64,000 nt of DNA from Elgaria multicarinata webbii. Its lineage: Eukaryota > Chordata > Lepidosauria > Squamata > Anguidae. The stretch covers positions 2,311,001-2,375,000 of the forward strand of contig NC_086188.1 in NCBI RefSeq assembly GCF_023053635.1. The letters are read 5' to 3'. Below the pieces are notes generated by a model that worked only from the letters and a program-made list of their open reading frames with translations, did not search any database and was not told the DNA's origin. Within the stretch, counting starts at the first letter, position 1, and the number at the start of each line of letters is the position of its first letter. Below, one piece after another: positions 49,301-57,700 of the stretch. The position numbers were made by a program, and so were the translations under genes.

Positions 49301-52300
49301 CAGTCAACAAAGGCGCCTGAGAAAGGAAAACCCCCACCACTGACGGTTCGTTCGCAGGGGCTCTGCCTGAGACACGCTCCCCTGAGTGGGGCGTGGGAGG
49401 TGGCATTACTCAAAAGGGACCCTAACTCTTCCCCTCCAAGCTCAAAGAGCGCCAGGCCTCTGCCTCCATCTCCAGTGCAAAGCAGATCTGGGCGCTCCAG
49501 GCACATGCAGCCCCACCCCCAGCCCGGAGCCAGGAGACCTCGCAGGTCCTCACCCAACAGCGGGATCCCCAGCTGGCGCCTGAAGAGCGCGTGGATCTTT
49601 TCAAGCTGCGCGCTGACGGTCTGCTGCTGCTCAGGGGAGGGGACGCTGCCGGCGCCCGGCTGGAGAGAGAGAGAGAAAGAAAGAAAAGGTGGGTGTCAGG
49701 CTGGCTGCCTGACGCAGCAGAAGCCGGAAAGGCTACGGGAAACGGAGCGCCAACCTCATCCGAGAGCAAGAGCCACATGCACAAAACTAACTCCAGCTCC
49801 CGGGTCAGGAAGTGGCACCAGCAGCCCCGTGACCCGCTATTTGGAACGGGGAGGCAACGCAGACCACCCGAGCGCTGGCCATTCCCTCCCGGACTCGGAG
49901 ATGCCGTGGCGTCGGGGAAAGACTCCCCTCAAAAGCCCCATCCGCACGCCCTTCTTAGCGGCCCAACGCCTCGCTAGGCCAGCTTCCAACCCACAGGACT
50001 ATCAACCCAGAAGTTAAGGTATTGTCCCCGTCTCAACAGAATACAGCTGCCCTCGTGGGGATTTACCACCACAAGTATAAATTCAGGATAACTAACGGTA
50101 CAATCCTAGGCATGTTTAGATCAAAGAAGGCCTTACCATCCTCCCAGCACGCCCCATGCTGGGAGGTTTTAGGCCTTTTTTCCGGTCCAGACGTGCACAG
50201 GGCCGCGCCCCAAGCAAGCGAGGGCTTTACCTGCACCGTTTCCAAGATGGCGTTTTCAAATTCCCGATAGGCCTCCCAAATGGCAGCTCCTTTCGTCACG
50301 TGAAGGCCGACGGCGGTCAGGGCCCTTTCGAATATGGAGCGAACTTTGTCTATGCCTCCCTCCTGGCCGATGCCGCCAATTGAGTACTGGGCATACTCCA
50401 GCCAAATTTCAGGACCTAGAAGGAAGCACCGCTATGTTGCTTACACAGTTCTGCAAGGTACCAGGAAAGGGCCTCAGGCTAACTTCTGAACCTACCATTT
50501 CTTCCAGAAAAGTAGCTTCTTTTAAGAACTGTTAACACTGAATTGTTTCGTTTTACGTTGCTTGCATCTGCATTCTTTAACCGATGAAGTTTTATTTATT
50601 TATTACATTTTTTATACCGCCCAATAGCCGAAGCTCTCTGGGCGGTTCACAAAAATTCAAACCATCATAAAACAACCAACAGGCTAAAAGCGCAAATACA
50701 AAATACAGTATAAAAAGCACAACCAGGATAAAACCACGCAGCAAAACTGATATAAGATTAAAATACAGAGTTAGAACAGCGAAATTTAAATTTAAGTTAA
50801 AATTAAGTGTTAAAATACTGAGAGAATGAAAAGGTCTTCAGCTGGCGATGAAAGGAGTACAGTGTAGGCACCAGGAGGACCTCTCTGGGGAGCTCATTCC
50901 ACAACTGGGATGCCATGGAGGCCTTTTTTTATCCCCCATGGAGGGCTTTTTTTTAAAAAAAAAAAAATACACCACCCAACCAACTCACAGATATAATCTT
51001 CCACAGCTCGCTCAAAGAGATCGTAGATCTTTTCCCGCTCCGAGTTTTCTGAAGCCATCCGAATCTCATCCTTCAGCCAGTCTAGCCAGATTTCTGCAAA
51101 ACACAGGAATGAGAATTAGGAAAGAATATACTCTTAAGGTATGAATGTGCCCTCTCATGTTATCTGTATTAGATTTTGGGGGAATAAGTCTGCACACCAA
51201 ACTAACACGCTGACTGACCTTCCGCTATTCAGTAATCCATTCTTAACGTGTATATAGCACGCTACTTGCTAAGAAGCCATCAAAGCAATTACATACCATG
51301 AGCACACACTGTGCAAACTGAGTCCGTACATTACAAGCCAAGATCATGGATACGGTTGTGGGCTCTCCCACACTAGAGGCCTTCAAGAGGCAGCTGGACA
51401 ACCATCTGTCAGGGATGCTTTAGGGTGGATTCCTGCACTGAGCAGGGGGTTGGACTTGATGGCCTTGGAGGCCCCTTCCAACTCTCCTATTCTATGATTC
51501 TATGTATTTCATTTTTACAACCGTTTCGATAGTCTCTCTGTTTAGTTTGCATTAGAGCTGGGCCAAATATTATGACCACCTTCTCAGGGCCATTTGTCTC
51601 CCACAAAATTGGCAGGGCATCGTGGGGAAGGAAGGCTGTGCGTACTAGTAATTTTCAGCAGTGGTAGGGGGCTCACCGTTAAGGCAAACTTTGTTTTCTC
51701 TCTTAATAAAGCAAGCAGTTACCAACCTGCCCTTGTTCTTCGGTGCTATAAAATGCCACAACAGGAACAGCGCTACATCGTGACCTTTAACTTCCACACA
51801 CAGGTTTTACATCTAACATCTCCAAAAGTTTACTATATGGGCCAAGAGTGTTTACACACACACACACACACGCTGCATCCCATTCAAATTCTAATATATT
51901 TTCACGAGATAATAGAGCAGATCAAACTACGGCTTCCAGGAAGAGCCGAGAACACTGCCTACCTTCAGTGAGGGGAAAGAGTTCGCTCATCTTCTGACGG
52001 GCTCTTCGGAGTTTGATTAATTCTCCTTCCTGATGCAACAGTTTGATCAGATCCAGATGACAGTTGTAGTCAAACGCATTGATGGATAGCTTAAAAGGTA
52101 AAGACAAAGCAATGTTTTATTGGTTAACTTTCACTGGAAACACAGCTGGCATTTATTTACACACCCAAAAGACGCAAAGGCAATTGTGTTCTTAACCAGG
52201 CACACACAAGCAATATAGGGTGAACCGCCCAGAGAGCTCCGGCTATTGGGCGGTATAGAAATGTAAATAATAAATAAATAAATAAATAGGGACCTCCACT

Positions 52301-53708
52301 TAAACACCAGTGATCTCCATGCACACATATCCCCCATATTTTCTTTATAATATCGCAATTTGTAGTTTGCATCAGGAATTCTCTACCCCAGTGCTTAGAC
52401 CAGGAACTTAAAAGCCGTAACCACCCCCCACACACAAACACACAATCTAGTGATGTTCATTTCCATGGAAATGTCAGTGGAATATTAAATACCACAATAC
52501 CGCCATCAGTTATTAAAGAAAAGGTATCTGACCTGGAGAGAAACAAAACTCATACTAACAAATAAATAGTGCATCTGTAGCAATTTATATAAAAAACTCC
52601 AGACTGTATGCTTCTGCGGCGACAGTAGAATCATCCACCTATGCAACACCACAACAAAGTCGCCTGCCTTTGGAGGAAGCGGCTGCCTGTTGTGCCTCTA
52701 CATGGGTCTCAGCTCTGGGCTCACCTCCTTTCAAACAGAGATGCAAGAGGCTCATTTAATTCCAGCAGAATCGCCTGCCTTTGAATTAGACTGCCTGTTG
52801 CATCTCTACAGGAGTCACTGTGCTGGGTGTGCCCAGTGAAAGCCTGCGCGGGGGGGGGGGGGGGACACACGCACACACCAGGGGGGGGGGGGGAATGGGG
52901 TGGGCAAGCCCAGAAAAAAAGAATCAGAATCTTTTAACTGTCTTTTTCTGGGACTTGGAGGGAGGGAACGAGGGATAGTAAAACTAGATTGTGTGTGTTT
53001 TTTTGTTCTTTAAAATCTGATTTTTCTCCTTCCCCCACCCCCTGTATTCCTCCCCCCCTCAGCCCCCAAAAGTCAAGAGACGTGCTCAGAACAGGGACTG
53101 AGAAATCCTTCAGGAGTCTCTCCCTATGCAGAATCCCCTACTCTCAAGAGGAGGCTACCCGCTGCATCCCTGCAAGAGTCACCGCCCGAGATCTGCCTCC
53201 ATCCAAAAAGCCGTCGGAGGAGTCAAACTGGGAGCAGGGACTCCTGCAGAGGCACAGCAGGGAGAGAATAGGAGTGATTAAGGGTGCAATCCTAGACAGG
53301 GGGGAAACTCCTACAACTCCCAGCATGCCCCCAGCCAGCCATGTTGGCTGGGGCATGCTGGGAGTTGTAGGACTTCCCCCCTGTCGAAATACCCGTAGGA
53401 TTGCGGCTTAAGGGCTCGTTCTGCCCTCTGCTCCCCCCCCCGGGGGATGAACTCCGAGCAGGCCAGGCAGGGCCGGCGAGGGGGCGTGGCTTCCCCGGCT
53501 GAAGCCCCGCCCCCGAGCCCCTCACCTGCTCCTCCAGGCGCTGGATCTCGGCCTCGTTCTCCTTCTCCTCATCCTCGCCGTCGCCAGAGGACTCCTCGGA
53601 CTCCGACTCCTCGCCGCCTCCGCCCTCGTCCCCGTCGTCTTCCGAGCCTCCCGCTTCCCGCAGCTCTTCCTCAGCCGCGGCCGCCTCAGCTCCGCCACCG
53701 GCCGCCAT
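37180..53708 (-). CDS. SART3: SART3, U4/U6 snRNP recycling factor (19 coding exons)
   Basis: Coding exons, 5' to 3' on the minus strand: 53708-53526, 52089-51963, 51093-50989, 50415-50231, 49659-49554, 48464-48340, 48064-47909, 47276-47138, 46408-46301, 45156-45079, 43924-43866, 43726-43617, 42084-41972, 41501-41425, 40818-40653, 39899-39421, 38945-38793, 38574-38384, 37363-37180. They sum to 2844 nt, 947 aa (human 963), and every junction keeps frame with GT-AG ends. SART3 (p110/Tip110) is a nuclear RNA-binding protein that reanneals U4 with U6 after splicing and brings USP4/USP15 to the spliceosome. The start is supported by an in-frame TGA 14 codons upstream (53748-53750) and a YY1-like context. 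The protein reads: acidic N-terminus (1-61), HAT repeats (about 62-557), basic NLS (582-599), two RRMs, conserved C-terminal tail. It faces ISCU head to head and FICD tail to tail. Confidence 0.97.
38384..38945 (-). CDS. SART3: SART3 exons 17-18: second RRM
   Basis: Exon 17 (38793-38945) carries RNP2 LFISGL (785-790). Exon 18 (38384-38574) completes RNP1 across the junction as KGLAYVEF (823-830) and ends in an Arg/Pro-rich linker. The intron between them is 218 bp and has a (GA)n tract at 38580-38602. In the family the two RRMs bind U6 snRNA. Confidence 0.93.
39421..39899 (-). CDS. SART3: SART3 exon 16: acidic linker and first RRM
   Basis: Residues 613-772. After PTKRHK and a nine-residue Glu/Val acidic run comes RRM1, with RNP2 VFVSNL (688-693) and RNP1 RGYCYVEF (728-735). 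It is the largest coding exon of the gene (479 nt). Confidence 0.93.
40283..40310. repeat. (CAGG)n microsatellite in a SART3 intron
   Basis: Seven CAGG/GGCA units in the intron between exons 15 and 16. Confidence 0.85.
40653..40818 (-). CDS. SART3: SART3 exon 15: charged helix and nuclear localisation signal
   Basis: Encodes residues 558-612: a long Glu/Lys/Arg-rich helix starting [13 protein letters not shown], then the basic run [17 protein letters not shown] (residues 583-599), then an acidic end. In the human protein the matching segment is the nuclear localisation region. Confidence 0.9.
41100..41250. mobile_element. Small TIR element related to the one at 46603
   Basis: GGTTCACACGACACGCTGAGCC near 41167 pairs with a complement at about 41220-41247 (ggcttagcgcgtcatttgaac). 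The same motif type forms the ends of the 46603-46944 element. Confidence 0.5.
41425..52089 (-). CDS. SART3: SART3 exons 2-14: HAT-repeat superhelix
   Basis: Residues 62-557. HAT (half-a-TPR) signatures recur: [77 protein letters not shown] and MWLEYYNLE. In the family this array dimerises and binds U4/U6 proteins and the USP4/USP15 DUSP-UBL modules. Exon 5 (49554-49659) begins with a Pro/Ser/Gln-rich linker ([13 protein letters not shown]) between repeats. Exon 14 uses a GTCAGG donor, somewhat off consensus. The introns carry many CR1, L2, SINE and palindromic insertions but no exon is disturbed. Confidence 0.93.
41640..41735. mobile_element. Palindromic MITE in a SART3 intron
   Basis: aagtcctacaattctggctg and gctgggagttgtaggacttc pair around a short centre. 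Relative of 53286-53404. Confidence 0.65.
42150..42415 (-). repeat. tRNA-derived SINE (Sauria/Squam type), nearly full length
   Basis: On the minus strand: tRNA-like head with gtggcgtagtggctaaagtg and B box gggttctagtcccc, conserved core cacagggttgttgttgtgag, and a 3' end taaatgtaataaat. It lies between SART3 exons 12 and 13. Confidence 0.9.
42845..43530 (+). repeat. L2-clade LINE 3' region, best copy
   Basis: Encodes the end of the reverse transcriptase and the C-terminal domain: [16 protein letters not shown], then [40 protein letters not shown] and [17 protein letters not shown], with a stop or two inside. The 3' end is ccagctattgggcggtatag with a (AAAT)n tail. 5'-truncated. Confidence 0.93.
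45405..45900 (+). repeat. CR1 fragments (second subfamily) in a SART3 intron
   Basis: 45405-45640 and 45715-45900 carry consecutive parts of the tail, separated by about 75 bp that includes a partial repeat of ggagaaggct-tccatggctac. Confidence 0.82.
45985..46150 (+). repeat. tRNA-Ala-like SINE
   Basis: agctgtagctcagtagg (A box), a TTTGCAT anticodon-arm match as in tRNA-Ala(TGC), and aggttctatccccggc (B box), followed by a body ending cgggctagatgg. It is not a tRNA gene: the stem pairs are broken and it runs into a SINE body. Confidence 0.8.
46603..46944. mobile_element. TIR element, 342 bp, in SART3 intron
   Basis: About 50 bp at each end pair with roughly five mismatches: GTTCGGATGACACGACAGCC on the left, the complement of GTTCAGATGACACGGCAGCC on the right, both continuing into AGCATGG-TTAATTAACCCT. 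The interior holds smaller inverted phrases, such as ctcacataacc and gttacgtgag. No coding capacity. Confidence 0.75.
47345..47648 (+). repeat. CR1 LINE 3' fragment
   Basis: ATTCTATG-type subfamily: tcttcaaatactgaaaaggt through cttataggccccttccaaca to ctattctatgat. Confidence 0.9.
48703..48815. mobile_element. Palindromic MITE in a SART3 intron
   Basis: caaatgttttggactacaac and gctgtagtccaaaacctgtg flank a ccggccatgccggc centre. Confidence 0.7.
50590..50930 (-). repeat. L2-clade LINE 3' end in a SART3 intron
   Basis: Starts with a tttatttatttattac tail, then ataccgcccaatagccgaag, and continues back to ctctggggagctcattccac. Same family as 42845-43530. Confidence 0.9.
51355..51506 (+). repeat. 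CR1 LINE 3' end
   Basis: gtgggctctcccacactaga to the tail attctatgattctatg; strongly 5'-truncated. Confidence 0.9.
52217..52290 (+). repeat. L2-clade LINE 3' end, short
   Basis: gaaccgcccagagagctccg then attgggcggtatagaaatg and a taaataaataaat tail. Confidence 0.85.
52848..52893. repeat. Poly(G) runs in SART3 intron 1
   Basis: Two G runs of about 13-16 bases separated by acacacgcacacacca. They may be hard to sequence accurately. Confidence 0.85.
53286..53404. mobile_element. Palindromic MITE in SART3 intron 1
   Basis: Arms of about 40 bp (53295-53336 and 53346-53385) pair almost fully around a CATGTT centre. Outer 9-mers GCAATCCTA and TAGGATTGC pair as well. It lies about 120 bp from the SART3 exon 1 donor. 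Confidence 0.8.
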
Positions 53709-53830
53709 CTTGTCCAGCCGACGCTCTCTCGCGCTCTCCCCCGCACCTCAGCGAAGCTCCGCCTTTCCCCGGCGAAAGCCCCTTCGCCCGCCAAGCGATC
53801 GGGCTGCCCTTCAGGCTGCCTGACTAAGAA
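53709..53830 (-). promoter_or_regulatory. SART3: SART3 5' UTR and core promoter
   Basis: GC-rich and CpG-rich, continuous with exon 1, so the CpG island spans roughly 53440-53830. GACAAGATGGCGGC overlaps the start codon, a YY1-type motif often found just downstream of transcription starts. No TATA box is seen. Confidence 0.55.
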
Positions 53831-54169
53831 ACACCCCCTCAGAGGCTGCATCAATTCGGAAGGCTTTGGAAACGGACCGTTTCCCCCCACTTATAATGTA
53901 AGGTTGTCAAGAAGGATTATCTGAGGGGAGACGGCGAAGGGCAAGTGCCGCCATCTGGTCCTTTTCAAACAGGCAGAAGTTTAGACAGCCCCGCAGGCAG
54001 TGTGAGGACTTCAAGGAAGGTCAGTGTGTCTCACGCCGTTGCCCGGACGCGCGGGAAAGGCAGGCTGGAGCCGCCATAGGGAGTGTGGCAAGGGCCCGCA
54101 TCCGCTGCAATGGCCAATAGGAGGCCGGCTAGCCTGCTCCAATGCGCGCAGGGGGGGGTTCCATAGGAT

Positions 54170-54520
54170 TGCCCTGTCCTCCGTATTTATTTGGTATGCG
54201 CCAGGCGTTGGGTGTCGAATTTTAGATTGTAAGTTCCTTGGGGCAGGGACCTGTCCTCTTGTAAGTTGTACAGCATCATGCACATAAATGGGGCTGTATC
54301 AATAAATGTGATTATGATTGAACGCTTGGATCGAGGCGGGGAACAACATTAGAACAGGAATTAATACATCTTAAAAATTCATAATTTAACATTGATCTGA
54401 ATAGGCCTGCCGGAAAAGGCTAGTCTTTATTGCTTTACTATATATATATTTTTAATACCCCCAAGTTAACCAATGTTCTCTGGACAGGTTACAAACAGTT
54501 GAAAATATAAAACAAACTTT
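54170..54520. repeat. Two LINE 3' ends inside the SART3-ISCU promoter interval
   Basis: 54190-54320 (+) reads gattgtaagttccttggggc, gcagggacc, cacataaatggggctgtat and aataaatgtg, an old L2-type end. 54325-54450 (-) matches the family at 4300-4790 (ggatcgaggcggggaacaac, ataggcctgccgg). Confidence 0.7.
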
Positions 54521-54639
54521 TTAATTATTATTATTATTATATTTGTATTCTTTCCTTGCTCTCCTGCAAGAAAGCCAAAAAAAAAAGCTCCAGCCAGCAA
54601 ACGGTTAATTTCTTCCCTGGGAAGACAACAAGAAAGAGA

Positions 54640-54790
54640 AGTGGGCGCGGTCACGTGGTGCCCGCCGCGGCGTCATGCCCTCAGTTGTCGCGCAGGGGAG
54701 TGACGTCACAAGCGCGCCTTCTCTGTATGTGTCTTTCCCCGCCCCTTTATTTATCTCCGTCGCCAGCGCCGTCCTTTCAAAACAGACAAG
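54640..54790 (+). promoter_or_regulatory. ISCU: ISCU promoter with E-box, CRE and YY1-like start motif
   Basis: CpG-rich sequence just upstream of ISCU. It holds an E-box CACGTG at 54652-54657 (context GGTCACGTGG), a full palindromic CRE TGACGTCA at 54701-54708, and GACAAGATGGCGGC overlapping the ATG at 54791. USF/TFEB-type factors could bind the E-box and CREB/ATF the CRE; binding is inferred from motif match. Confidence 0.65.
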
Positions 54791-57700
54791 ATGGCGGCGC
54801 TGCGGGCAAGCGGCGTGCGAGCTGCGGCGGCGGCGGCTCTTCTGAGGCCTGGCCTGGGCCTGCAGCAGGCTCCTCTCGCCCTGGGCTACCACGAGAAGGT
54901 GGGGAAGGAGGGCCAGTAGCCCTCGCTCAATTGGAGTGGGGGGATCCGAAAGATAGAGAGGGGGTAATGGCGGGGGAGGGGGTCTTCGTGTGTCAGGCTT
55001 GGAAGGGGCTGGGCTGGTATTTTAAGGGGGTGGCTTGAAAGTGTGTGTTGGGGGGGTTAAATGCCATAAAAAGAGTTGGAGTCCAGGGGACACTCCCCCC
55101 AGATTTGGAGTCCAGGGGACACCCCCCCCCAGATTTGGAGTCCAGGGGACACCCCCCCCAGATTTGGAGTCCAGGGGACACCCCCCCCAGATTTGGAGTC
55201 CAGGGGACACCCCCCCCAGATTTGGAGTCCAGGGGACACCCCCAGATTTGGAGTCCAGGGGACACCCCCCCCAGATTTGGAGTCCAGGGGACACCCCCCC
55301 AGATTTGGAGTCCAGGGGACACCCCCAGATTTGGAGTCCAGGGGACACCCCCAGATTTGGAGTCCAGGGGACACCCCCAGATTTGGAGTCCAAGGGGACC
55401 CCCCCAAATTTGGGTTCCATAAGGATTTGAGGAACCCTAGTGGGGTACACAAGAGAATGGGGGTGTCTTTGGGATGGGGTACATACGTGGCCCCCTATAA
55501 CAAGGGGGCTGTAAATTAAGGGGTAGCGTGTCACAAGCAGGTAGTGGGGGAAGAGATGAGGGAATTCCCCACAGTATGAAATTTATTTATTTCTTTATTT
55601 ATTTATTACATTTTTATTCCACCCAATAGCCGAAGCTCTCTAGTTTTCTGTGAGGTGGGGCAGCCGATATAGGGGGGAATTGGTGCTTGATTTTGCATTT
55701 TTCCTCATCCCTGCCTTTTCCCCCGAATTGTCTTTTAGGTCGTCAGTGTGCAGGCCGGGACAGCCTTGCTCTTAATTTATGTACGGCGCTTTAGATATTT
55801 TAGGGGCTTTGGAAAGATTGATCATGATGGTGCATCTCGTAAGGGATACTGGATCATAGAACTAGAGAGAGTCTTGGAGGACACGTGGTCCAACGCATAT
55901 ACACACACCTGGTTCGTTATAGGATATCCACTGCTGGAGGATATATTTCTTTGTATAGATTTCTGTCAGATCTCTCCAGCAGGTGGCAATGATAGACAAG
56001 AACAGTTCAACCCTGTTCTCTAACCTTAGGGAGTCAGCAATAGAGCAGGATGGAAATACTCGTTTGTCTTTCTCCTCTAGCACTTTGATGAGAGCAGGAG
56101 AGATTCTAAAGAGAGATTTCATATATCTCCTAATAGACTTGTCTTTCATTAATTTGTTTGAGAAACAGACTAGATCATCTACGATAGTGGGAAACCACGA
56201 GGTTTTTTGCTTCTAACTCCCACTATGGAAATTACAGTAATCGAGCCATCTGGACTGATTGAACCAAAACGGCCTCAGGGGTGGATTTTGGAATAACTTT
56301 CTGGGCATTTGTGCTTCCTCCTTCTAGGTGTGGGAGTGACTTGACTGTTTTCTCGTCAAGCCTGCCAAGAATTCATTGATACCCTTCGCCTACCAATCCT
56401 TGCCTTTGAATTTTCCCTTCCAGGTTGTAGATCACTATGAGAACCCCAGGAATGTTGGTTCCCTGGATAAGAGTGCAAAGAACGTTGGGACTGGCCTTGT
56501 GGGTGCTCCAGCCTGTGGTGATGTCATGAAACTGCAAGTAAGTTAGTGCGGCCTTAAGGCACCCCTGACTGTTACGCAGTAAAACTCTTCCAGCCTGTCC
56601 CTGTCTGTTTGCGATCGTAAGTGATCCTCTCCCCACTCCCAAAAAGAATCGATTGGTAATTAACGTCATTTAAATGCCTTCAGGTTGAAGTGGATGAAAA
56701 CGGGAAAATCATTGATGCCAGGTTCAAAACGTTCGGCTGCGGGTCAGCAATCGCTTCAAGTTCCTTGGCTACTGAGTGGGTGAAGGGGAAGACAGTAAGT
56801 CCTGCCTGTTTCTAGACCTTGGTCTGATTTCAAGAGGCTTCGCTCCTGCTTTTTCAGCCATCTAGGGCACTTAAACCAGGCTCCTCCAGTCTTGGCAGGG
56901 TGGATTTCTACGAGTAGATCTTCCACATGTTAACTGAAGATGCTGAGCATGTGGAAGTCCATTAGTTATATTTATTTACTTAAGCATTTTTATGCCGCCA
57001 TTCAGCCGAAAAATTCTCTCACGGCAGCTTACAAAAGTATTTCTTGACAGTCCCTGCCCACAGGCTTACAATCTAAAAGACAAGACACAAAAGGAAAGGG
57101 GATTGGGAGGGAGGAGGAGGGGGGAAAGGAAAGCAAATTCAGTCACTACAATCTTAGTTGCAAAGTTCAGCAGTTACAGTTGACAGTTGACATCAGGAGG
57201 GAGGGGGCTCTCAGCTGGAGCTTGACCCAGGCAAGATGGAAAGGTGCCTGGCTGCTGCTTCCTCCCTCACTGGTGGCCTCTCCAGAGACAGTTGGTAGCA
57301 GGAGGGAGGGGGCTCTCAGCTGGAGCTGGACCCAGGCACGATGGAGAGGTGCCTGGCTGCTGCTTCCTCCCTCACTGGTGGCCTCTCTAGAGACAGTTGG
57401 TAGCAGGAGGGAGGGGGCTCTCAGCTGGAGCTGGACCCAGGCACGATGGAGAGGTGCCTGGCTGCTGCTTCCTCCCTCACTGGTGGCCTCTCCAGAGACA
57501 GTTGGTAGCAGGAGGGAGGGGGCTCTCAGCTGGAGCTGGACCCAGGCACGATGGAGAGGTGCCTGGCTGCTGCTTCCTCCTTCACTGGTGGCCTCTGCAG
57601 TATATGTCAGTTATACAAAATGAACTTGTGTAATTGGAGCCAGCTTACAAGAAGTTACTATGGAAAACCTTGGCTGGGAACAGGAGTATTAAATTGGCAT

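Noticed and set aside
55078-55412. Regularly spaced repeats that look like a CRISPR array
   Set aside because: Units are contiguous with no unique spacers, and the genome is a vertebrate.
55022-55534. Overlapping long open frames on both strands rich in Pro, Gly and Leu
   Set aside because: They are translations of the 26-30 bp minisatellite, which has no stop codon in several frames. No start context, splice context or family match.
57180-57623. 147-residue open frame with four 35-residue repeats
   Set aside because: The 105-bp tandem unit is a multiple of three, so one frame stays open by construction. It lies inside an ISCU intron.
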